10,465 nt of DNA from [Eubacterium] saphenum. Lineage in GTDB: Bacteria > Bacillota > Clostridia > Oscillospirales > Ruminococcaceae. Positions 1-5,286 of this stretch are shown in pieces. Positions within the stretch are counted from its first letter, which is position 1, and the number at the start of each line of letters is the position of its first letter. The notes beneath the pieces are model-generated. The model saw nothing but the letters and a program-made list of their open reading frames with translations, did no database searches and was not told where the DNA came from. The stretch covers positions 1-10,465 of the forward strand of contig SFLN01000069.1 of the NCBI GenBank assembly GCA_004554555.1. The letters are read 5' to 3'. Both the position numbers and the translations under genes were made by a program.

Positions 1-15
1 GATTCCTTTAAGCAT
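1..15 (-). CDS. ptsI: PTS Enzyme I (PEP-protein phosphotransferase), first five codons only
   Basis: Reading leftward off the window edge there is an ATG (positions 15-13) followed by codons for L-K-G-I. Enzyme I proteins commonly begin M-L-K-G-I. An AAAGGATGG ribosome binding site lies just upstream (about 21-29). The start follows the HPr stop codon by about 30 bases, the usual ptsH-ptsI order. Enzyme I takes the phosphate from phosphoenolpyruvate and passes it to HPr His15. Five residues cannot prove the identity; the call rests mainly on position, ribosome binding site and the typical opening residues. Confidence 0.55.
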
Positions 16-47
16 AAAACCCATCCTTTCTTTTGAGTGCGGCGATA

Positions 48-314
48 TTATTCTTCGCCGAAGCCCGAGGTGATAAGCTCTTCGGCCTTTTTGAGCATTT
101 CGTTTTCATCTGCTCCGTTGCATTCTACGGTAATTTCGCTTCCGCATTTTATGCAGCCTGCCATTATGTTCATAATGCTCTTGCCGTTGATTTTTTTGCC
201 GCCGAAAATTATGTCAATGTCCGAAGAAAATTTTGACATTTCCGTTACAAATGTATTTGCAGGACGCATGTGAAGTCCCATTTTATTAGTGATTGTAAAA
301 GTTTTCTGTACCAT
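48..314 (-). CDS. ptsH: HPr family phosphocarrier protein
   Basis: An 88-residue protein, the normal length for HPr, the small cytoplasmic carrier that moves phosphate from Enzyme I to the sugar-specific EII components. The active-site motif GLHMRPA puts the phosphorylated histidine at residue 15, and KSIMNIM puts the regulatory serine at residue 46, the site that HPr kinase uses in Bacillota for catabolite control. The more common form of the first motif is GLHARPA, so Met replaces Ala after His15. The ATG at 314 has a clear AAGGAG site at 327-322. The gene lies 60 bases downstream of a fructose EIIBC gene and just before an Enzyme I start, so it probably serves that PTS. It could be a fructose-dedicated HPr or the general one; the sequence alone does not decide. 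Confidence 0.93.
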   Translation of the reverse strand: MVQKTFTITNKMGLHMRPANTFVTEMSKFSSDIDIIFGGKKINGKSIMNIMAGCIKCGSEITVECNGADENEMLKKAEELITSGFGEE

Positions 315-339
315 AATAATTCTCCTTATGTTCCATGCT

Positions 340-365
340 TGCCGAGGGATGCTTGTCCCTCGGCA
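340..365. terminator. Intercistronic stem-loop between EIIBC and HPr
   Basis: A perfect 10-bp stem (340-349 with 356-365, TGCCGAGGGA/TCCCTCGGCA) with a 6-base loop sits between the EIIBC stop codon and the HPr ribosome binding site. In the direction of the genes (minus strand) it is not followed by a T-run, so it is unlikely to be a strong terminator there; it may be a processing or stability element that sets different levels of EIIBC and HPr. On the plus strand it is followed by TTATTTTATT and could stop transcription entering from the left. Confidence 0.55.
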
Positions 366-374
366 TTATTTTAT

Positions 375-1865
375 TCAGTTATTTACGGCTTCTGTGCGGT
401 TCTTTTTAAGAAGTCCGAGCATAAGTGCTCCGACTACCGAGCCTGCGATAAGAGCTACAATGTAGAGAAGCGGATGGTCGCAAACTATGAATGTGAAAAT
501 TCCGCCGTGAGGTGCAGGGCAGGTAACGTTGAACAGTGATGTAAGAGCTCCTGCAACAGCCGAGCCTACCAAGCATGAGGGGATAACTCTCAACGGGTCG
601 GAAGCAGCGTAGGGGATAGCGCCTTCCGTGATGAAGCAAAGGCCCATAAGATAGTTGACGGGACCTGATTTGAGCTCTTCCGCTGTCCATTTTTTCTTGT
701 TGAAGGTTGTTGAAAGTGCGATTGCAATCGGGGGAACCATACCGCCTATCATAACAGCCGCCATAATCCAAGTGTTGCCGTCAGCTATTGCCGCCGTGCC
801 GAAGACATAAGCTGCCTTGTTGAACGGGCCGCCCATATCCGTTGCCATCATTGCCGCAAGTACGATTGAAAGGAGTATTCTGCTTGTGTCGCCGAGCGAG
901 GAGAGGAATGCGGAAAGACCTGAGTTAATAACACCGATTACGGGGTTTATAAGGCACATGAGCAAGCCCATTATAAGCGTGCCTAAAAGGGGATAGATAA
1001 ATACGGGTTTAATTCCGTCCATTGATTTCGGAAGCCATGAAAACGCCTTTTTCAGGAGATTTACTATAATACCTGCAAGGAAGCCTGCGAGCAGAGCACC
1101 GAGGAAGCCCGATACTGCTTTGTCATTTCCGACAAGGCCCTGATTTTCAATAAGTGAGCTGAATGTGTAGCCGCTTGATGCAAACACACCGCCAATCATT
1201 CCGGGTAAAAGGCCGGGTCTGTCTGCAATGGAAGAGGCGATATAAGCCGAAAGGATGGGGAGCATAAGCGCAAAGGCTGCCTTACCTATCCAGAACACGA
1301 CTGCCGCAACGGGACTTGTGAAGCCGAAGGTGCCGCCGACATCCGCATTGCCTGCAAGGGTGTCGAACAGGAAGCCGAGAGCAATGAGAACGCCGCCGCC
1401 GACAACGAACGGAAGCATGTGCGAAACGCCGTTCATAAGGTGCTTGTAAAGCTTGTGCCAGCCGCTTTCTTTTTCGTCGTCATCCACAGTCTGCTTTTCG
1501 CTTTCGTCTGCGTGATATACAGAAGCTTTACCGTCAACGATTTTTTTGATAAGCTCTTCGGGCTTGTTTATTCCGTTTGAAACCGAGGTTTTTACAACGG
1601 GCTTGCTGTCAAAACGAGCCATTTCGACATTTTTGTCTGCGGCAATGATAATTCCGTCACATTCTGCGATTTCTTTTTTTGTGAGTACATTCTTAGCGCC
1701 GCCCGAGCCGTTTGTTTCGGCTTTAAGCGGATAGCCTAATTTTTCGCCTGCCTTTTCAAGAGCCTCTGCCGATGACATAATCCCGAGCTGTTCTCCGTCC
1801 GCGGAAATTACGCGAATTTCCTTTTCGCGGATATCCTCGTTGATGAGCTGTTCCTTCGTTGCGAT
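375..1865 (-). CDS. PTS fructose-type EIIBC with an IF-3 N-terminus in place of its own start (chimeric ORF)
   Basis: Counting from the ATC at 1865 the frame gives 496 residues. Residues 1-39 are IF-3 (see separate entry). Residues 40 to about 113 are a fructose-type EIIB domain (KAETNGSGGAKNVL, IIIAADKNVEMARF), followed by a charged linker. The EIIC membrane channel starts near residue 135; it has several hydrophobic segments and the family motifs GGPFNKAAY (345-353), FITEGAIPYA (411-420) and PAPHGG (450-455). Such proteins import and phosphorylate fructose or a related sugar. The EIIB part begins at AEALEKA, so the phosphorylated cysteine loop that normally precedes it (CPTGIAHT-like) is absent and the product could not work as a normal EIIB. 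HPr and Enzyme I follow downstream. The frame also stays open to an ATG at 1946, but that codon abuts the leader hairpin. I judge the EIIBC piece genuine and 5'-truncated; the fusion is either an assembly join or a real rearrangement. Confidence 0.85.
   Translation of the reverse strand: MATKEQLINEDIREKEIRVISADGEQLGIMSSAEALEKAGEKLGYPLKAETNGSGGAKNVLTKKEIAECDGIIIAADKNVEMARFDSKPVVKTSVSNGINKPEELIKKIVDGKASVYHADESEKQTVDDDEKESGWHKLYKHLMNGVSHMLPFVVGGGVLIALGFLFDTLAGNADVGGTFGFTSPVAAVVFWIGKAAFALMLPILSAYIASSIADRPGLLPGMIGGVFASSGYTFSSLIENQGLVGNDKAVSGFLGALLAGFLAGIIVNLLKKAFSWLPKSMDGIKPVFIYPLLGTLIMGLLMCLINPVIGVINSGLSAFLSSLGDTSRILLSIVLAAMMATDMGGPFNKAAYVFGTAAIADGNTWIMAAVMIGGMVPPIAIALSTTFNKKKWTAEELKSGPVNYLMGLCFITEGAIPYAASDPLRVIPSCLVGSAVAGALTSLFNVTCPAPHGGIFTFIVCDHPLLYIVALIAGSVVGALMLGLLKKNRTEAVNN
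1749..1865 (-). pseudogene. infC: Translation initiation factor IF-3, N-terminal fragment (about 39 codons)
   Basis: The encoded residues KEQLINEDIREKEIRVI, ADGEQLGIMSS and AEALEKA match the conserved IF-3 N-terminal domain (INEEIR, then DGEQLG). IF-3 binds the 30S subunit and checks start-codon choice. The domain breaks off after AEALEKA, where sequence of a fructose EIIB begins; the rest of IF-3 and the expected rpmI-rplT genes are not in the window. No ATG, GTG or TTG lies in frame at the expected start. The best candidate is ATC at 1865-1863, 12 bases after an AGGAAAGGG site. infC is well known for using AUU/AUC/AUA starts as a basis for autoregulation. A full leader and promoter precede it, so this end belongs to the same DNA as the genes to the right. 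Confidence 0.85.
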
Positions 1866-2082
1866 TTTAAAGCACCGCCCTTTCCTATCATTTAACCTGA
1901 AGCAAGAAATAAATAAAGCGTGAGTCACGCAACTCACGCTTAACATATAATAAACCCAAAAGTTTATTTACATTAAACTACCGCGCCCGACTGTGTTTTC
2001 CGTCTGTTCAAGCGCTTTGTCCTGTAAAGACGCGGCTTGTCGGCGGTCGTCGGCGGGTGAGAGCGTTTACTCTGCTTTGACT
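1866..2082 (-). promoter_or_regulatory. infC mRNA leader with probable r-protein-type attenuator
   Basis: About 215 bases separate the predicted transcription start (near 2081) from the infC start codon and hold no convincing gene. The leader contains a GC-rich first half and two hairpins near its end: 1949-1955 with 1962-1968 (7 bp) and, just below, a 10-bp hairpin followed by a T-rich stretch. In Bacillota the infC-rpmI-rplT operon is commonly controlled by ribosomal protein L20 binding its leader and causing termination. Position, length and hairpin fit that system. I have not matched the L20-binding fold itself, so that ligand is inferred from the gene. Confidence 0.65.
1906..1941 (-). 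terminator. Attenuator-like terminator hairpin in the infC leader
   Basis: Positions 1941-1932 pair with 1925-1916 in a perfect 10-bp stem (AAGCGTGAGT/ACTCACGCTT) around a 6-base loop. On the minus strand the stem is followed at once by TATTTATTTC. It lies about 40 bases before the infC ribosome binding site, so it would stop transcription before infC unless read through. This is the form expected of a leader attenuator. Confidence 0.72.
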
Positions 2083-2087
2083 ATGCT

Positions 2088-2116
2088 ATTATACAACACT
2101 TTTTTTCATTTGTCAA
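2088..2116 (-). promoter_or_regulatory. Consensus vegetative promoter for the infC transcript
   Basis: On the minus strand, TTGACA (2116-2111) and TATAAT (2093-2088) are separated by exactly 17 bases, a perfect match to the main vegetative sigma factor consensus. Transcription would begin near 2081 and run through the infC leader. It is divergent from the promoter at 2146-2174. Confidence 0.85.
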
Positions 2117-2145
2117 GTGCTTTTTTAAAAAAAATTCTAAAATTC

Positions 2146-2174
2146 TTGATTTTTGTTGAAATTTGTGTTATAAT
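2146..2174 (+). promoter_or_regulatory. Promoter for the pdxK-hydrolase pair
   Basis: TTGATT (2146-2151), a 17-base spacer and TATAAT (2169-2174) precede the kinase gene, giving a predicted start near 2181 and a 5' untranslated region of about 55 bases. That region contains a small hairpin (ATTCAC/GTGAAT around 2195-2209). The -35 boxes of the two divergent promoters are 29 bases apart, so one bound regulator could affect both. Confidence 0.75.
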
Positions 2175-2236
2175 TATCGAAAAGCGTTTAAATTATTCAC
2201 TTCGTGAATCAAAACGGGACTTTGAAAGGAGTTTTT

Positions 2237-3070
2237 ATGAGCTACAAAAGAATTTTGACGATACAGGACATTTCGTGCGTCGGGCAGTGCTCGCTTACGG
2301 TTGCGCTGCCGATTTTGTCCGCGTGCGGCGTTGAAACGGCAATTCTTCCGTCGGCGGTGCTCTCAAACCACACGGGCGGTTTTTCGGGCTGGACTTTCGC
2401 GGATTTGACCGAGGAAATGCCCAAAATCCGCGAGCAGTGGGAGAAGGAAAATCTCGGTTTTGCCGCAGTTTACACGGGTTATCTCGGCTCGGCAAAGCAG
2501 ATTGACTACGTTCTCGATATCGTAAAAAGCCGTCTTGAAGCGGGCGGAAAGTTCATCTGCGACCCCGCATTTGCCGATAACGGAAAGCTCTATGCGGGTT
2601 TTGACGACAAATTTGTCGAGGCGATGAAAAAACTCGCGTTCAAGGCGGACATTATTCTCCCGAATATAACCGAGGCTGCGTTTTTGACGGGACTGGAGTA
2701 CCGCGAGAGCTACGATATTAATTATATCAACAAACTTTTCGCGAAGCTCACCGAAAACGGCGCGAAAACCATTGTTCTCACGGGCGTGAGCTACAACGAA
2801 AACACAACCGGCGTCGCGATTTACGAAAACGGCGAGTACTCCTATTATGAACACAAGAAAATCGCGGGCGGCTGCCACGGCACGGGCGATGTTTTCGCTT
2901 CGGCGTTTACGGGTGCGCTTGTGAACGAAAAATCCGCTGTTGAAGCCGCGAAAATCGCCGCCGATTTCACGCTTTCCTGTATCGAGAACACAATTGACGA
3001 CAAAGACCACTGGTACGGCGTGAAATTTGAGCCGATGCTCGGCGGGCTGATAAAAGCGCTTGGTATCTGA
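2237..3070 (+). CDS. Pyridoxal/pyridoxamine kinase (PfkB/ribokinase fold)
   Basis: A 277-residue cytoplasmic enzyme of the vitamin B6 salvage family, which phosphorylates pyridoxal, pyridoxine or pyridoxamine with ATP. The N-terminus RILTIQDISCVGQCSL and LSNHTGG (residues 42-48) are typical of PdxK/PdxY-like kinases. ILPNITEAAFLTG (140-152) is the family segment ahead of the ATP site, and GCHGTGD (212-218) holds the anion hole and the catalytic base Asp218. The ATG at 2237 is chosen because AAAGGAG (2225-2231) lies at the right spacing; an in-frame GTG at 2204 has no such site. The hydrolase gene follows after one base, so the two are probably translated together. A ThiD-like hydroxymethylpyrimidine kinase is a less likely alternative, since the overall motif pattern fits the B6 kinases better. 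The gene could be called pdxK or pdxY; I leave the symbol open. Confidence 0.88.
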   Translation: MSYKRILTIQDISCVGQCSLTVALPILSACGVETAILPSAVLSNHTGGFSGWTFADLTEEMPKIREQWEKENLGFAAVYTGYLGSAKQIDYVLDIVKSRLEAGGKFICDPAFADNGKLYAGFDDKFVEAMKKLAFKADIILPNITEAAFLTGLEYRESYDINYINKLFAKLTENGAKTIVLTGVSYNENTTGVAIYENGEYSYYEHKKIAGGCHGTGDVFASAFTGALVNEKSAVEAAKIAADFTLSCIENTIDDKDHWYGVKFEPMLGGLIKALGI

Positions 3071-3071
3071 T

Positions 3072-3959
3072 ATGTACGATTTAATCCAAGTCGGCGCGCA
3101 TACCTTTTATATGGACTCCTTCGCGAATGTCGGCGTGTTTGAATACGGCGGGAAGTGCTGCTTTATCGACAGCGGCGGCGACTGCGGTTCTGCGGAAAAA
3201 GCGCTTTCTCTCGTTGAAGAACGTGGGCTTGCGCTCGAAAAGGTGTTCCTCACCCACTCTCACTGCGACCACATCGGCGGAGCGGCTTATCTTCGTGAAA
3301 AAACAGGCTGCGAGGTGTACGCGCCGGGGGTTTGCGCAGCGCTTGTCGAGTACCCGCAGCTCACTCCCGTCACGCTTTTCGGCGGTTTCCCGACAGACGA
3401 AATGCGCGCGCGGGTGATTATGAGCGCGCCGTGCGAGTGTCAAAAGCTCACGGAAAGCGTTCTCCCGAGCGGTCTTGAGTTCGTTCACATCAACGGTCAC
3501 GACTTCGAGCAGGTCGCCTTCGGGACAAGCGACGGGGTGTGGTTTTGCGCGGACGGAGTTGTCGGGGAGCACATTCTCGAAAAGTACAAAATCGCGTTTA
3601 TGCACGACGTTGCCGAGCACCTCAAGTCGCTCGAGAAGCTGAAAACGCTTGACGGGCAGCTTTTCATTCCCGCGCACGACAGCCCGTGTACCGATATAAA
3701 ACCGCTCGTTGACAAAAATATCGCGAATATAAGGTTTGTGCTTGAAATGATAAAAAAGTACTGCGAAAACGGTTTGACAATCGATGAGCTGCTCGAAAAA
3801 ATCTTCGCGGAGCTTCACATAAAGCTGTATTTAACGCAGTACGAGCTCATCGGTCACACAACGCGCAGCTGCCTTGCGTATCTGAAGAAAAAAGGCGAAA
3901 TCGCGTGTGTTTATCGGGGTTCACAGCTGTTGTGGAAAACGGTGAGCGAAAACGCTTGA
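3072..3959 (+). CDS. MBL-fold metallo-hydrolase with C-terminal winged-helix-like domain
   Basis: A 295-residue protein of the metallo-beta-lactamase superfamily. The metal-binding set is complete: THSHCDHIGG gives His62, His64, Asp66 and His67; NGHD gives His143, FCADG gives Asp161 and PAHDSP gives His202. This is the pattern of a two-metal, glyoxalase II/LACTB2-like hydrolase. The last ~60 residues (LYLTQYELIGHTTRSCLAYL, then a basic stretch and a short beta segment) look like the winged-helix tail of LACTB2-type proteins. The ATG at 3072 is one base past the kinase stop; a TTG at 3060 inside the kinase gene is less likely. No strong ribosome binding site is visible, which suggests coupling to kinase translation. 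The stop codon lies inside the -35 box of the pheST promoter. The substrate is unknown; candidates are thioesters, phosphodiesters or nucleic acid, and the link with B6 metabolism is only positional. Confidence 0.85.
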   Translation: MYDLIQVGAHTFYMDSFANVGVFEYGGKCCFIDSGGDCGSAEKALSLVEERGLALEKVFLTHSHCDHIGGAAYLREKTGCEVYAPGVCAALVEYPQLTPVTLFGGFPTDEMRARVIMSAPCECQKLTESVLPSGLEFVHINGHDFEQVAFGTSDGVWFCADGVVGEHILEKYKIAFMHDVAEHLKSLEKLKTLDGQLFIPAHDSPCTDIKPLVDKNIANIRFVLEMIKKYCENGLTIDELLEKIFAELHIKLYLTQYELIGHTTRSCLAYLKKKGEIACVYRGSQLLWKTVSENA

Positions 3960-3984
3960 CAAATTCCAAAAAATGTGTTATAAT
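3956..3984 (+). promoter_or_regulatory. Consensus promoter for pheST, overlapping the upstream stop codon
   Basis: TTGACA (3956-3961), a 17-base spacer and TATAAT (3979-3984) form a perfect vegetative promoter. The hydrolase stop TGA (3957-3959) is part of the -35 box, so the promoter has no spare sequence on its upstream side. Transcription should begin near 3991, at the start of the T-box leader. Confidence 0.9.
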
Positions 3985-3990
3985 TTAATG

Positions 3991-4238
3991 TAAGGCTGAG
4001 AAAGCGTGTAAGTAGGAGAATTTCCCGTCATCAGAGAGGGCGCGGTTGGTGCGAGCACCTTGGCGGTTTTCTTCCGAATTTCAGCGCCGGAGCCGCCCGC
4101 GAGAAACTAAGCGGGACGTTCGCCGCGAAAAGGCGTTTGAGAGCGGAGTTTTCTCCGAAAACGGGTGGTACCGCGGATATTATTCGTCCCGACTGTTTGC
4201 TGAGCGTTTTGTTTGGCAGGAGTCGGGATTTATTTTTT
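3991..4238 (+). promoter_or_regulatory. T-box leader (tRNA-Phe-sensing riboswitch)
   Basis: The leader between the promoter and pheS has the parts of a T-box in order. Stem I starts with GGCT (3994-3997) and GCG (4004-4006), pairing with AGCC (4091-4094) and CGC (4085-4087). The AGTA (4011-4014) and GAA (4076-4078) pair marks the loop-E motif beside the specifier loop. The specifier reads TTC at 4080-4082 (Phe), followed by A. A further stem is CCCGC/GCGGG (4096-4100 with 4111-4115). The T-box proper, GGGTGGTACCGCGG, lies at 4163-4176; its TGGT would pair with an A-CCA acceptor end, as tRNA-Phe has. Uncharged tRNA-Phe would stabilise the antiterminator and switch on pheST. The codon just before, TTT at 4079-4081, is also Phe, so the amino acid assignment does not depend on the exact register. 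Confidence 0.93.
4187..4238 (+). terminator. T-box conditional terminator
   Basis: TCCCGACT (4187-4194) pairs with AGTCGGGA (4221-4228), followed by TTTATTTTTT. It starts about ten bases after the T-box sequence, as needed for the antiterminator/terminator switch. The loop is about 26 bases and can fold further. Readthrough leads directly into the pheS ribosome binding site. Confidence 0.9.
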
Positions 4239-4254
4239 GTAAAGGAGTAGTTTT

Positions 4255-5274
4255 ATGAAAGATTTCAGCGAAATCAAAGAACAAGTAAAAGCTAAAATCG
4301 GCGAAGTCAAGGACGGCGCTTCCCTTTCCGAGTTCTGGCAGAATTTTCTCGGAAAAGCGGGCGTTATCCAAGGGCTGATGAAGGAGATGAAGAACGTTTC
4401 CCCCGAGGAAAAACCGCTCTTCGGAAAAGCCGTGAACGAGGTTCGCGAGTGGGCGCAGGAGCTTTACCGCCAGAAGCAGGACGAAATCAAGAAGCTTGAG
4501 CTCAACGCGCGCTACGCGAAGGAAACCGTGGACGTTACGCTGCCCGCACTCAGACGCGCTCCCGGCAATCTTCACCCGATTACCATTATAAAGCATCAGA
4601 TGATTGACGTGTTCGCGGGAATGGGCTTCGAGATTTACGAAGGACCGGAGATTGAGGACGACGACCACAACTTCACCCGCCTCAACGTCCTCAAAGACCA
4701 CCCCTCGCGCGATATGCAGGACACATTCTGGCTCACGGAGGATTTGCTGCTCCGCACTCACACCTCCCCCGGTCAAATCCGCACAATGGATACCCACAAG
4801 CCTCCTATCAAGGTGCTTGTTCCCGGCAAGGTTTTCCGCTCGGACAGCGACGCAACGCATTCGCCGATGTTCTCGCAGATGGAGGGGCTGGTTGTCGATA
4901 AGGGAATTACGCTTTGCGATTTGCAGGGAATGCTCGACAAATTTGTACAGGAAATCTTCGGAAGCGGCACAAAAACTCGCTTGCGCCCGTCTTACTTCCC
5001 GTTCACCGAGCCGTCCGTTGAAGTCGATGTGTCGTGCTTCGAGTGCGGCGGAAAAGGCTGCTCGCTGTGCAAGGGCACGGGCTGGATTGAGGTTCTCGGC
5101 GGCGGCGTTGTCAACAAAAAGGTGCTTGAAAACTGCGGCATCGACAGCGAGGTTTACTCGGGACTTGCGTTCGGAATAGGCATCGAGCGTATCACAATGC
5201 TCAAATACGGCATCTCGAATATGGGTGTGCTTTTCCGCAACGAAATGGATTTCTTGGAGCAATTCAAGGCGTAA
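4255..5274 (+). CDS. pheS: Phenylalanine--tRNA ligase alpha subunit
   Basis: A 339-residue protein, the normal length for bacterial PheS. It carries the class II catalytic core that activates phenylalanine with ATP and loads it onto tRNA-Phe, as part of an alpha2beta2 enzyme with PheT. The N-terminal ~90 residues form the predicted coiled-coil arm that contacts tRNA. Motif 1 spans roughly 108-131 (HPITIIKHQM, GFEIYEGPEIE), motif 2 is GKVFRSDSDATHSPMFSQME (191-210) and motif 3 is GLAFGIGIERITML (303-316). FPFTEPSVEVDV (248-259) is the Phe-binding strand, and Cys261, 264, 269 and 272 form the CxxC pair common in this subfamily. AAAGGAG (4241-4247) sits at good spacing before the ATG. Expression is controlled by the T-box immediately upstream, and pheT follows after 12 bases. 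Confidence 0.97.
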   Translation: MKDFSEIKEQVKAKIGEVKDGASLSEFWQNFLGKAGVIQGLMKEMKNVSPEEKPLFGKAVNEVREWAQELYRQKQDEIKKLELNARYAKETVDVTLPALRRAPGNLHPITIIKHQMIDVFAGMGFEIYEGPEIEDDDHNFTRLNVLKDHPSRDMQDTFWLTEDLLLRTHTSPGQIRTMDTHKPPIKVLVPGKVFRSDSDATHSPMFSQMEGLVVDKGITLCDLQGMLDKFVQEIFGSGTKTRLRPSYFPFTEPSVEVDVSCFECGGKGCSLCKGTGWIEVLGGGVVNKKVLENCGIDSEVYSGLAFGIGIERITMLKYGISNMGVLFRNEMDFLEQFKA

Positions 5275-5286
5275 GGGGGAATTTCA

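Noticed and set aside
1866..1946. Extending the fusion ORF to an ATG at 1946
   Set aside because: The ATG sits right beside the attenuator hairpin in the infC leader, has no ribosome binding site, and the added 27 residues resemble nothing. The ATC at 1865 fits known infC starts better.
2204..2236. GTG at 2204 as the start of the B6 kinase
   Set aside because: No ribosome binding site precedes it, while the ATG at 2237 has AAAGGAG at the correct spacing and begins at the conserved family N-terminus.
5038..5073. Four-cysteine cluster (Cys261, 264, 269, 272) in PheS as an unusual zinc site
   Set aside because: A cysteine pair cluster followed by GTGWIEV is common in bacterial PheS, so it is not specific to this sequence.
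4180..5262. A 360-codon open frame on the minus strand opposite pheS
   Set aside because: It is a shadow of the pheS coding frame: pheS has all family motifs, a ribosome binding site and a T-box, while the antisense frame has no recognisable domain and starts mid-gene.
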